DNA of 64,000 nt. It comes from Agriotes lineatus (taxonomy: Eukaryota; Arthropoda; Insecta; Coleoptera; Elateridae). Both the position numbers and the translations under genes were made by a program. Numbering within the stretch: the stretch's first letter is position 1; every line of letters begins with the position of its first letter. The DNA lies in contig CALNHX010003603.1 in assembly GCA_940337035.1 (NCBI GenBank), positions 81,757 to 145,756 of the forward strand, in the 5' to 3' direction. The notes beneath the pieces were generated by a model. It was not told the origin of the DNA, did not search any database, and saw only the letters and a program-made list of their open reading frames with translations. Positions 1 through 11,110 of the stretch are shown piece by piece.

Positions 1-1384
1 TATTGACAAAAAAGCAAGTGAAAGTATTACTACGGTGGTACACTCGTGAACATATTCTTCTAAACCATAATAAATCTCTGGCCAAAATAATTTCTCTCCT
101 TCGACTTACTTTTGACAGGATAACATTTGTCAATATTTCAAAACCAAGATAAGTGTATATATAGAGTGATTCAAGTACAAGGCTCGCCAATGGTATTTCA
201 AAAAAATCGGGAGTGTGCTCCCCTAGACTTTCTCGCATTCGCCTTGTTTTCTAGCAAATTTGAAAAGTTTATTGCAATGTATATACATACAGCGATAAAA
301 TTACATTTTCAGGTAACCACTACCTGTTTAGGTAAAGTGCCGCTTTAGGTTAACTTATCATACTGAAATTTTATATCTGGGAGTTTTTATCAATAATAAA
401 TGTATGTGCAAAATTTTNNNNNNNNNNNNNNNNNNNNNNNGCTGTAATCGATCATCTGTTTCAATACGTCGCGTCGTGTTGTGATTACCAGCTTGTTCCA
501 GAATTTTGTTAATCCTCTTAGTGTACCGGAGCATTAAATTCTTTTACGTAACCAATGCATAGTCTCGCATTTTTAATACAAAAATCGATGTTTATGTAAA
601 CTGTCAGCATTTAAAATTTAACAAGTAGATAATAACGGCGATGCAAGCGTTCTATGAATGTATAAAAGGATTTTTAATTAAAAAAAAATATATTGAAATA
701 CTAATATTAGATTTAATGAAAACATCTGTTTAGTGACAGAACTAACTACGTAATACCCATGCTTTTTCCCATCGAGACTTTATTATATCCCGTAAGTATG
801 AATAGCTCTAGAGAAAATGTTTTCGTATTGTGTATTCCTTTAAAATAAATATTCCAAAATGTTCATTCCAATGTATGATGATATTATATCGTGTGTTTTA
901 AAAAAACGCATTCGCAGCATGCTATGATCAAATTGAAGTTTGCCTTAACTTGATGAATACATACCCATTGTAACAAATGAACTACCTTACGCCAAAGAGA
1001 ACTAAATTACATCTTGATCTTGAACTATTCTCCTAAAAAATATAAAACACTTAATAAAAAAAAATTTATTGACTGTTATGTTTAATACCGTGTGTTTAAA
1101 AATAAATTACAGAAGGGTTGGCCATGGCAAAGTAATGTCAACAGCAAGCTTTAGAATTTCCAGTCATCGGGTAAGGTTTACACACAGCCATTCGTAGCGC
1201 AAGCGCCAGTACCTAATCTGTAGTTTTGTTCATGGAGGTTAAGGTGCATTATAAATAAACCAATTTTTGTAAGTAACAACTAAATTACCGAACTGTTAAA
1301 TGAATCATAACAAGTAGGTAAACATTAAGATTGGAAATTGTATTTTTTTTATTTCACAGATACAAAAAGAATAAATAAAAGTTA
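1..1384. other. AT-rich DNA, no gene recognised
   Basis: Apart from the gap, the sequence is AT-rich and holds only short open frames, none resembling a known protein. The 73-codon frame at 127-348 shows no family motif. I see no promoter or RNA gene I can support. Confidence 0.6.
418..440. other. Assembly gap
   Basis: A run of 23 N bases. It is a scaffolding gap with no readable content. Confidence 0.99.
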
Positions 1385-1632
1385 ACCAAGCTGTTCAAAA
1401 TGGCCCCCACTTTCTTGAAAATAAATATTTACTCGTCTTTTTAAACTATTATAGGCATTTGAGGAATTATTTTGGCACACTGTTCAATAACTCTGTTTTG
1501 CAGTTCCTCGATATTAGTCTGATGTACATTATTTTTCAGATAAGGGAATATAAAGTGATTTAAAATAGTCAAGTTTGGTGATCTAGGTGGAAATTCTGGA
1601 TTCGAACGTAAACTAATTACAGTAGAAAACAA
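1385..1632 (-). pseudogene. mariner/Tc1-type transposase C-terminal fragment
   Basis: The minus strand encodes about 63 residues. The stretch PPRSPNLTILNHFIFPYLKN matches the DDE/D signature region of insect mariner-like transposases (family form PPRSPDLTPLDFFLWGYLK). It continues with an EEL.NRVIEQCAKI stretch, as in the usual C-terminal helix. The catalytic Asp of the usual PDLTP is Asn here. The frame ends in a stop (at 1441), but the decayed tail seems to continue toward 1385 with a form like the usual GGHFEHL ending. The N-terminal two thirds and the DNA-binding domain are absent, and no terminal inverted repeats were found nearby. A dead remnant is the best reading. Confidence 0.7.
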
Positions 1633-1640
1633 ATGCCTAT

Positions 1641-3455
1641 TTTTAATTTTTCTTTAGGAACTATGTACAATTTTCGTTTCTTTTATAGTTCTAATAATAG
1701 TAATAAAACAAATTTATTCTGGCACGTCAGGTTTTGGAAAATATAATTATTGAAAAGTAAATGAAATAATATTAATTAGGTACCTATGTACATTACATGG
1801 AGCTGTATGCTATCGTCATGTTTTTCTTTTTATGGTTCTTTTATACTGTTACTCGGCACTTTCTGATATCAATGTCCAACAATAATCAGCAAGCATTTCA
1901 CTTGTTACAGTGTTGAAATCATTTAGATGCAGTCAAGCATTGTTACGTTTAGATGTTTCGAGTGTGACCTGCAGTTTCTAAGTGTATATTTGGTTGCATA
2001 CTCCTTTCTCATTTTTGAAGAACGTCGATATTTATAGGATTATAGTAAAATTTTCAAAATAGATTGATAGTAAGATTTCCGGCGACCATTTTATGCCTCT
2101 CATTTTTCTGGTGTGTTTATTTTGTGGTTGACGTAGATGGATTTCCCTGGAATTTTACTTCATGCAGATCTACGATTCCAGAATTATGATGTAAATCGTT
2201 GTTCACCCGCAATAAATTCTGTGTGATATTGCTCGAAGGGAGCCATTTATACTGGGATAATTATTTATTTGTGCAAAATTAGTCACCTAACGCCACCCAA
2301 CAGCTTTGGTATGTCTTTGTAGTTCCGTGTGAACTGCGAATTCCAATATCGTGTAATTTTAGGTCTCCTCGTATTCCTTTTGCCTCATAATCGTACCTTA
2401 TTCTCCATGTGCTTCCCCTGTGGCATTGATGTCGCTTGCTAGAGCACCTAAAAAACCAACCCCTACGCAGTTCTGAGCATCCTCAACTCATGTGGTAGCC
2501 TTCGAATACACGACTTTTGTCCAGTGTGACAGCACTCCGACGTTTCGAACCACAAGGTTTTTTTCCCCCGTGCAATAGATGGAGAAAGCCTGTTGCTCAT
2601 GAGGTTGCACATTCATTGGATAGCATCTCCAAGTATAGCTGCCTTGTCATGCATCACAAGGTATCTGCTAGCGTTTTAGTCATCTCATTGCTGAAACTAG
2701 AAATACCGTTCGTGCTGGTCTTATGGAAGCTTATGCGTTGTGCCTACCTTTTACGCTGGTGATATTCCTAACTGATTGTGCCGAGAAATTAAGAAATGTT
2801 CTGTAACTGCTATGTTCACCTCATGTATGCGGAATAGGTTATTATCGATTTATGTATTTAATATTTTCTCGATTGGCTATTCTGCCTGTTAGCATTTTGG
2901 TTGCGTTAAGCTCGTGAAACTGAACTCAGCTTTTTAAAATTTAATTATCTTTTGCGAGGATTTCCGGGAGCTTAAATATTGAAATTAACTCCTTATTGGC
3001 GCTGAAAATACACAGTTTTAAGTGTATAACCCCCTAGGAGAAATGGTACCATTTGAATAGATCGCGTTTAGATGAATTAATTGGTCGTTGAAGCGATTTG
3101 ATGCAAACTCCCGTTTATCGTTATCGCAGTTCTTGATTTTTAAGTCACCTTACAATTGAGATACGTGTACCCAAGCGAATTGCGAGTTAAAATTCTATCG
3201 CAGATTTATTCTGCCTTCTTCGAGTATGGTGCAGAGTTTTGTATATGTACATACTGTAAATAAATGATCAGGTTATTTCAAGCTGTGGTGTTTTCTGTCT
3301 TTTATTATTTTTATGAAACAAGTAAGTGATTTAGGAACTTCCACGGACACCTGTAGGTTTTCTGGTTTGGACCGTCTCGAACCAGTGGCGCTTCCGAAAA
3401 GCCCCTCTCCTCCCACACTGTCCCACTTGCTTTGAGAACGTTTTTCAATAACAGA
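1641..3455. other. No gene recognised
   Basis: Mixed AT-rich and moderate-GC DNA. The 81-codon frame at 2517-2762 has no recognisable motif and looks like chance. Nothing else is supportable. Confidence 0.5.
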
Positions 3456-3461
3456 AATGTC

Positions 3462-3912
3462 TTAATGAAACCTTTCACCGTGTACATCACTGAGGTCGCC
3501 GAAGTTCGGGAGAAATAAATGCAGGTGCAAGTGCAAAAAAAGTATTTTAAGGCTCATGTTACAGCCCAATTCATGGGAACTTCTAAGAATTTCATTAACA
3601 AGCGTTATATAATTGTCAGATTTTGTGTTTCCTTCAAAACTTTGTGTCACACTTTTAAAAGCATTCCAAGCAACACGCTCCAAGTCACTTAAGGTTTCTT
3701 CAAATATGTATCTTGTTGTAGAAGTTTAATTTGGGGTGCTGCAAAAATTCTCTCTTTAAGTTTTGCATCTGAGATATTGGGAAATTTTTGCTTAAGGTAT
3801 TGGAATCCACCGCCATCTTGATCAATTGTTATGACGAAATTTTTCATCAAACCTAATTTTATGTGTAATGGTGGTAGAAATATTTTATTTTTTAGTCCAC
3901 TAGTGACCAGAC

Positions 3913-3930
<18 letters not shown>
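3462..3930 (-). pseudogene. Fragment of a conserved multi-copy arthropod ORF
   Basis: Read on the minus strand from about 3930 down, the translation begins KIFLPPLHIKLGLMKNFV, continues with a GF.YLK.KFP.ISDAK.KE.IF.APQI pattern, and then NMSLKILFLH and DLSDVHGERFH. This order is familiar from uncharacterised proteins repeated many times in arthropod genomes. Their function is unknown to me; the multi-copy distribution suggests a mobile or formerly mobile origin. One stop near 3690 splits the fragment, and both ends are missing. The upstream side is cut by an AT microsatellite. No active-site assignment is possible. Confidence 0.6.

Positions 3931-3945
<15 letters not shown>
3914..3945. repeat. 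(TA)n microsatellite
   Basis: An uninterrupted alternating TA run of about 32 bases adjoins the upstream end of the 3462-3930 fragment. Confidence 0.95.
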
Positions 3946-3946
<1 letters not shown>

Positions 3947-4139
3947 CTATTAATTATTATTCTTTCGATTAAAGGTGTTCATCAGTTTCAGATTATTATA
4001 TGCAACAAACTGTCTCAGCTCTTGTCCATTTTGGTTAATATAGTTTCCTAGCAGAATGTGCCTACAATTCCTTCTATTGGTATATTTCTGACTCTGGCGT
4101 TAAGAACTCCTGAAGTGGAAAACTACCATTTCTGGATAC

Positions 4140-4690
4140 CTCGTACTAAGAGACAAAAATAAGTTGGAATTTAATGTTTATAGAAAAGAAACCAATGCCA
4201 TTTTAGCTAAATCAAATATAATTGTTTTCAACACGAAATGGCTGCTCTAAATTTTTTAGTGCATAAACTGCTTTTTCTTTCCAAAATCGGTGTAACACCT
4301 TCAGATTATAAAAAACATCGCTGTGTACAACGACTTAAACAAAATGGCACGTTTCAAATTCCACAACTCTGGCCAGTCTTAGAAGTCAAGGACCCAACAA
4401 AGAGTACACCAAAATTTCGTTTCATCCGGTTACACACGCCCTAGAGAAATTTTTTAAAGATTCAGGCTATGAAGTGATTTATAGTTCAGACTTTAGGTAT
4501 AGAGATATCTGAAATTTACGAAATTAAATGTTCTCATTGTGATTCAAAATATATTGGGCAAACGCGTCGTTATTTTGGTAGTGGGTTTAAAGAACATATA
4601 GCTTATTTTAGATTCAACAGATTTGAAAAATTTGTGATTGCCCAACATATATACGAAACGGGTCTTAGTATTACGTAAACTGACTTAAAA
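4140..4690 (+). pseudogene. Penelope-like element fragment, RT end plus GIY-YIG
   Basis: The plus strand holds the 3' part of a PLE ORF in several frames. First comes a decayed end of the RT module (LEFNVYRKE, then MAALNFLVHKLLFLSK.GVT..DYKKH, which matches the PLE thumb/connector). After a break comes the start of a GIY-YIG endonuclease: IYEIKCSHCDSKYIGQT, followed by FKEHI. The GIY-YIG nuclease nicks target DNA during PLE retrotransposition. The RT palm is missing. The copy is more diverged than the PLE at 4731-7660 and belongs to a different family. Confidence 0.7.
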
Positions 4691-4827
4691 ATTGTAAAAG
4701 TGTTAACTTTAACAACGTAGCTAACTTGATATATTTTTTCGGATTTTTTTATTGTCTCGGGTGTTTATCATATGACAATTCGGGAGTTTTTGATTAGTCC
4801 TCAGGTGTTCCTGGTTAGTCCTGAGGA

Positions 4828-4882
4828 TGATCGCTGTGATTACAAGTCTGTCACTCTTACCACTAGGCCACCAGCGCGGTTA
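4828..4882 (-). repeat. Truncated tRNA-like module in PLE end
   Basis: Read on the minus strand, this contains GGTGGCCTAGTGGTAAGAGT, close to a polymerase III A box and D-arm, followed by an anticodon-arm-like segment (CAGACTTGTAATCACAG). The T-arm and B box are missing, and the sequence then joins the family A terminal tract. It is the same module as the fuller one at 51811-51890. It is not a functional tRNA gene. Confidence 0.6.
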
Positions 4883-5299
4883 TATATTTTAGTTATGAAC
4901 TTATATATGTGTTACCGCTGTATGCGCAGTAGACTATTTTTGTAATTCTCTGCAGCAGTGGCATCCAAATGGGCTTTATTTTTGCGCTAGCCTGGCTAAT
5001 TGGTTCTTCTGCCAGAGCTATGTATGTAGTTTCTTTCAGCTTTCTACGGAACTTGATTTTTCTTTAGCTAGAATTAATGCGATATCCCATTGTATGTGGT
5101 GGTCTTCGTTCCAGAAGTGTTCTGCGATCTTGGATTTGATGGTTTCGCCCTTTCTAATATCTTTGCTATGTTCCAATAATTTTATTCGTAGGGGTCGTTC
5201 TGTTTCCCCTATGTATTGTTTTCCACACTCGCATGGTACGCTGTAGATACAGTTCTTTGAACTCTGATCTTTGGTCAGAGGTTTGGTATACGTTTTCAT
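4881..5299 (-). pseudogene. GIY-YIG endonuclease domain, inverted arm of family A PLE
   Basis: The minus frame at 5036-5299 reads SVPCECGKQYIGETERPLRI, then an SKIAEHFWNEDHHIQWD stretch. This is a GIY-YIG nuclease with the CxC zinc-type insertion and Tyr-Ile-Gly of the PLE class. The catalytic-region Arg (RPLR) and His (AEHFW) are present. Downstream on the same strand, a stretch to 4881 mirrors the C-terminal end at 7380-7500, but a frame change follows residue 87. It has no RT attached, so it is only the duplicated 3' portion of the element. Confidence 0.75.
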
Positions 5300-5379
5300 G
5301 CCTCTCAGAATTGTTGTGGACTTGAAGGCAGTTCATTCAGATAACAACTTGATAATCGGTACGGGCCCGAAATAGATCC

Positions 5380-7600
5380 AACATTTCAAAACCTTGAAAA
5401 GACTTTCATCAAGCCGGCCTTAGAAGAAAACCACCTTAAATTCCTCTGTAAAGCCCGCGACAACAACGTAGTTCCGAAAGGACTACTTCTAACGGTTTCG
5501 ATAAACAGCCAACGAGCAGCCTGAATTACGAGAAGAGCGTGCGAAGCACTTTAGAGAACGAATTAACTATCACCGGTTCTCTAAACAACAACTCAAATTA
5601 CAAATCGGAGACCTTCACAACACCATAAGGAACATGGTCAGTGAGGATAGACGCGGCTAACTGAAGAGGCGGTGCTAGAGAAGGGACTAAACTACGCGGT
5701 AACGTTAAGGTATATTTCGAAATTCGACCTCATAACCACCGCTTAGGAAACAGCTGCACGCCTAAAGCCAAAAGAGGCAGAAGAGTATCGATGGAGAGCA
5801 AGGGAAGCTCTTGAGCATCAAGGAGAATTAAACCAAATTTTACCAAAGTAGATATTAGGGCGATTAAAAGTTCCCAAAAACGAAGTTACCATCAAGATAC
5901 TACCTGCAGTCAAAGGCAATGCAACAGTGATTATGGATTTAAACACCTACTGAGAGAAAATCCAAGACATGACCACCGCGGGGAAATACAAGAAACTTCC
6001 CACAGACTCAATACCGAAGATCGAACGAAAAATATACCGGACGTTCCATAAACACAAAGAGGAGTTCTCAAACTTCCAGAGAATGGAACTTACCGGTCTA
6101 CCCAAGATACACAAAGAGGAAATACCCTTAAGACCGATAGTTAGTTCCATAAATTCACCATACCATCATCTATCAAAGTTCCTGTCAACAATAACATCCC
6201 GACTAGCGGCCAAAATAATATCCGCCCTGAAAAATACTGAACACACAAGATCAAACAAACTCACATGGCTCCGACATGGTAAGCTTTGACATAGTAAGCT
6301 TCTTTACAAATGTACCGACAGATGACGCACTAGCAATCATCAGAAACAGGTTGGAATTGGATGACACACTTGCCGAACGCACAGATCTACAGGTAGATAC
6401 AATAATGGAGCTGTTAACGACCTACATTAAGACTATATACTTCCAAGCAGACGAGCAGTTCTTCCAACAAGAGTTAGGAGTGGTCACTATCTCCAGTAGT
6501 CAGTAAAATCTACATGGAAGACTTTAAAGAATAAGCTATACTTCAATATGAGTCTAGTCTATGGCTGCGATACGTATCCACGTATAATCTGATACGTTCG
6601 TAAATAATATGGCCCTATGGAAGAGAGACACTGGACGGCTTCCTGGAACATCTCAATAATCAAGCCCGATCAATTAAGTTCACGATGGAAATAGAATCGA
6701 AAAACAAACTCCCATTCTCAGATGTACTAGTCTAGAAGAATGGTGACACGGTACAAACAAAGGTATATCAAAAACCAACCCATACGGGGAGATACTTAGA
6801 TTACGATTCTAACCACCACAATAGCGTGAAACGTGGCGTCGCGAGATGCCTATATAGCCGAGCCAAGACCATATGCTCGGAGGAAGAAGACCTGAAATGG
6901 GAAGTTGAGATAATCACAGAAATGCTGCAATCTAATGGCTACCCAAAAACAACTTTAAACCAAACGCTAAAAGAAATGGAAAGAAATACAACACCGGCAG
7001 GGGATGAGAAAACGGAGCTGACAACCACGGCCATAATACCATATATCCGAGCAGTTTCTAACAAACTGAGAAGAATCGGAAACAGATTTAACATAGGAAC
7101 TGCATTCATGTCCGCAACAACTCTGAGAGGCATGATGACGCATACCAAGCCTCTGAACGAAGATCAGAGTTCAACAAACTATATCTAGAGAGTACCGTGC
7201 GAGTGTGGAAAACAATACATAGGGGAAACAAAACGACCCCTACGAGTGGGATTATTGGAACATCGCATAGATATTAGAAAAGTCGAAACCATCAAATCGC
7301 AGAACACGTCTGGAACGAAGACCACCACATACAATGGGATAACGCATTAATTGTAGCTAAAGAAGAAAATAGATTCCGTAGGAAGCTGAAAGAAGCTATA
7401 TACATAGCTTTGGCAGAAGAACCAATTAGCCAGGCTAGCGCAGAAATAAAGCCCATTTGGATGCCACTACTGCGCAGAGAATTACTAAAATATGCAACCG
7501 CGCTGGTGGAAACGGGAAAAGACGTTCAAAAATCAGTCCTCAGGACTAACCAGGAACACCTGAAGACGGGAGTAGATCAAAAACCTCCGAGACAATGAAA
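5380..7600 (+). pseudogene. PLE family A reverse transcriptase / GIY-YIG ORF, degraded
   Basis: Domains in order: N-terminal region (about 5640-5960, with a KGNATVIMDLN motif); RT fingers at 5969-6289 (TGLPKIHKEEIPLRPIVSSI); RT motif A at 6276-6506 (MVSFDIVSFFTNVP); then a frame change. The catalytic YVDD box is destroyed: near 6570 the reading is WLRYV followed by unrelated residues and stops. The thumb/linker is at 6740-7140 and the GIY-YIG domain at 7150-7400 (PCECGKQYIGETKRPLRVGL, interrupted by a stop before it and a frameshift after it). A C-terminal tail at 7410-7598 (EEPISQASAEIKPIWMPLLR) follows. Plus-strand PLE proteins of this kind prime cDNA synthesis at nicked DNA. This copy cannot. 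Confidence 0.75.
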
Positions 7601-7660
7601 AAGTTCGACAAAACATACCATAATAGACCACTGCCAAAAATGATATCATTCAGAGGACAA
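7545..7660 (+). repeat. Family A PLE 3' terminal tract
   Basis: Contains AACCAGGAACACCTGAAGAC, a GGGAG...CTCC stem remnant, and the terminal ATAGACCACTGCCAAAAATG. The same tract occurs at 51949-52066 and, inverted, at 4731-4830 and 51672-51780. The GAAAC box following the stem is mutated to GAGAC in this copy. Confidence 0.7.
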
Positions 7661-10600
7661 GTAGCCAAGTTCTTTTGAATGATTGGCCATTTTTAAGAAT
7701 CATGATAATGAACTTTTGAACAAAGCTGGAGCACCCACTCCCCACTCTGATCTTTAGGCTCTATTGAAGTTGACATCTGATTGGTTGCTTAGAACACGCC
7801 CCCCGGGTCACACGCGATCAGTTTTATATAACAAGTTTGGTAGTTTTATAAAAATAAGTTTGTTAATTCACTTTTACTTCCCGATTGTAATCACGAAAAC
7901 ATGAGCTTCCAAGATTTGCTCAGATCTTTTTAGGATTCCCAGATAATGAAAAATGGGTTTTCTCAGTCGGTCTGTCTGTTGGCGGTATAACTCAAAGACT
8001 ATTTGTTGGTGGAGGACGATATTTTGGAAGCGGATTGCATGTTTACCTGACATAAAACTGAAAAAAGTTAGAAAAATATATACAAAGTAAACACCTTTAA
8101 AAATAAAACTTTGTGTATTTTTTGCTTTAATCGAGGAATAGATAGAAATAATAATTTGCACATAGCGCATAGCATACGTTTGACAAAAAGGAGACCCAAC
8201 AAATACAGAGTAACTGTTGTAATAGAAAGAAAAATGGGCAACGATAAGCTTGTTGAATGTAATGCAGTCGAATCGCAGCGACAGGAGGCGGTGCTTTGTG
8301 ACAGGCTGGTAATGACGAGCAGCGCTGCGCGCGGCCTGGTTGCCTGCTGCCTTTCGCTGAAACCGCGTTCCAACCCCGTCTGCAATATATTTTTTTGCAA
8401 ATTGAGGTAATTTGCATTATCAACTATTTTTTGTATTGTTTTAGTATTATTAGAAACATTAATATATCTTTATTCCTAGTTGCATTTGATATTTCAAAAT
8501 ATTTAGTGTCCCAACTTGCTCTGAGAGGAAAGTTCTGAGTAGAGCTTTTTACAGATTTTTTTAAAATTGGGGTTTATTAGCTGTTAGCGTACATCAACAA
8601 TTAATTTATTTACTGCCGGTTTGAACTGATGTTAAAGCGTAAAAATAAATGCTAGTGGATTATATATTAGATATATTTTTCATGACAGCCGATTAGGGTC
8701 TCATTTTAGAGAATTCCAAGCTTGCCGAATTTTGAAAACATAAATTATTTAATATGTAAAATGTCTGTATGTAACTACTATTAGTTATGTGTTTGAAATG
8801 ATTCAATTAAGCCTTAAGTTCAAAATTATACGTTTTTGTTTCAATTGACAATCCAATAGCGAAATACATTGTTAAATGCAGTATTATTTATTATTAAAAG
8901 ATATACAAGAGGAAAAACATAACGATGCAATTTAGCAATCTTCTTTCTAAAAATAATTACAATCGTCTAAATTTGTTAGATCAGATCACCATCTTCGAAA
9001 AAGAAAATTACTTTAACAAGTTAGTTTGGACTGTACAGGCAACTTCTTGTGTGTGATGGTCAGTAAATCTTTCAGAAGATAATTGCAGGGGGAATTCGTT
9101 TAGTTAGAAAAGTTTTCGAACTCTGAACTTTGTGTAAAATCTTATCGAGGTTACCTGTGCAAGTTGGATTCAATCTGGGTATTGATAAACTGGTATATTA
9201 AAGACCCTGTATAAGCATATTAAGATTTAAAAAAAGAGGTTTTACTTTGAGACCCTACCGCTCTTTACCGTGTTCGTATGTTGTGAAACATCACCTTTTA
9301 ATTTCCTGCTAAGCTCAACAAACCACATTTAACCCCGAACGCATGCAAATTACATATAATTTGTTTACCAAGTCAGGTTATTTCCCGTAATTTGGAGACA
9401 TCACGAAAGAGTGTAAATTAAGCAAAGGATTTGAATATTAAGATGACATGTTTATCAAGTCTTAATTAATTTGAGCGCCGTATGTATGCTTACAGCTCAC
9501 GCCGAGAAAATTCGTATCGACGTTTTCTGTGTTTACACTCAACTTTATTAATGGCGTTGTCCTTTAGAAGACAAAATAAAAGAGCAGAAATTATAGTTTT
9601 TGAAATTGAAGCATGAGTATGGCATCTACTGAAACTCTCAATAAAAGAGACGTTTACCGTGTCTAACAAAATTTTAATAACGGAACATCTTAAATATTGT
9701 TGTTAAAGAAAATACGTATTGGCGTGTTAATGCGTATTTAATATAACGGAATTTTGAAAATTGTGGTTGCCGTAAAATAGAACTTAGAACATTTACTTGT
9801 AATCGATTTCGATTTTAAAAGTTCGCAAATTTTATAGAGAACTTTGAAGCTTTCGCTGCTTTAGTTCAAAACAAAAATTAGGTATACTTGTACGCAATGT
9901 AGTAAACTTTGTGAAACTGGAACTGCTTTTATAGCTTTCAAAGGTAATATTTTGAAGTGTTTTCAGATTAATTTTTTATGTGATCGTTACAGTTATATTG
10001 TGTAGACTCTGGGAACTTTCTGTAGTAATTTTTATATTTTGTTAAGTAAAACTGTTAATATAGCTGAAAAATTAAGTTTGGAATGTTTGGAGTATTGATT
10101 TATGTTTTATGACGGATTTACTTTTTAAGTTTATTTATATTCTAATTGTAGAATAACACTGTGTAGGGATTAATCTTTATGCAATATATTTTATATAAAT
10201 ACAGGAATGGTATTTCCACCAAGAAATTTCGGAAACTTATTAACGGATTATTAAGCAACAGACGGGAGCAATAAATTATAATAAATGTGAGCTTACATTA
10301 TTATCATTATTTTCATATAATGTCCATAACGAATGTGGGCTTGAATAATTGTAATTATTTTAATATTTATTTTCAAATTTATATTTTTGTAGCTACTCAA
10401 AATGCTTACATAAATATCAAGCTCAAATTTTCTGCCTTTTATGTTCATCTCTAAATATTCATATTAATTGAGTAGCTTGGTAGAACACGAATACAATCGG
10501 GTAGGGACCCTACACTTGTGTAATACAATAATTTGATTCAATTGCCATTATATCCAGTTCAATATTAGTGGAATAATATTCGTGCACAAATACTGTTTAT

Positions 10601-10815
10601 TCTTTTATTGTTCATTGAAATATTAAACAGTGTTTAACATGATCGCGTCCTCGAATGTTAAGATACATTTACCATGGATCCACTCATTTAACATGCATGC
10701 ACTATAGCAACATCACACATATTCATGGTAGTCCGATTTCGATTTAGCAGTTTTTAGTAATTATTATTGATTCAAAATTATTGCCTCAATGAACAATAAA
10801 CTAATGAACGCATTT
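7661..10815. other. Gene-poor DNA
   Basis: A long AT-rich tract. At 7874-8423 several overlapping frames lie on both strands around a GC-richer patch near 8280-8360. They have no recognised domain, and at most one frame could be real. A segment near 7965-8010 (GGTCTGTCTGTTGGCGGTAT) resembles motifs common in insect dispersed repeats, but I cannot name the family. The rest shows nothing supportable. Confidence 0.5.
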
Positions 10816-10816
10816 C

Positions 10817-10919
10817 GAGGGGTAACCGTCTTAACATTTCTCACATAAATTACCACTCTCGCTTCGCTGCGCTCGCTTGACTGGTAAAAATATGAATGTT
10901 AAGACTGGGTTACCTCTCT
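10817..10919. repeat. Short foldback with CG-rich centre
   Basis: Outer arms GGGGTAACC.GTCTTAACATT and AATGTTAAGAC.GGGTTACC are complementary. The centre is CTCGCTTCGCTGCGCTCGCT. The unit is about 103 bp and directly abuts the MITE at 10921. Confidence 0.75.
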
Positions 10920-10920
10920 T

Positions 10921-11110
10921 AGGGCCGGTTGCAGAAAGCAATGTTAAGTCTCGTGTTAGCTAACATCGCGTCAAAGTGAACAAAATCGCATCAAATTTTG
11001 TTTACTAATGTATTAGTTGCCATAAGCATTTGAGATTTGATTCGTTTTTGTTCACTTTGACGCGATGTTAGCTAACACGAGACTTAACAATGCTTTCTGC
11101 AACCGGCCCT
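10921..11110. mobile_element. MITE with near-perfect 65-bp terminal inverted repeats
   Basis: The left end AGGGCCGGTTGCAGAAAGCA is repeated inverted at the right end. The arms match over 65 bp with one mismatch, around a loop of about 60 bp. Both ends have a TTA next to GGGCCGG, so the target duplication is TTA or TA-like. There is no coding capacity. The arms are similar enough to suggest fairly recent activity. A GGGCCGGTT start is common in insect non-autonomous DNA transposons, but I cannot assign the superfamily. Confidence 0.85.

Larger units (their letters stand above)
4731..7660 (+). mobile_element. Penelope-like element, family A, with inverted 3' duplicate at its left end
   Basis: A roughly 2.9-kb PLE. 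The main body (about 5380-7600, plus strand) runs from an N-terminal region through the RT to a GIY-YIG domain. The left part (4731-5299) is a second copy of the 3' half in opposite orientation. It carries the GIY-YIG region and the terminal motif that mirror 7140-7660. PLEs are known for complex ends, including inverted partial copies flanking the body. The 3' terminal tract after the GIY-YIG region is shared with the palindromic element at 51672-52066, which supports the right boundary near 7660. Stops, frameshifts and a broken RT catalytic box make it inactive. I did not identify a target-site duplication. Confidence 0.75.

Noticed and set aside
8068..8423. Four overlapping frames on both strands, 98-110 codons
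   Set aside because: Mutual shadows over a GC-richer patch; none has a recognisable motif.
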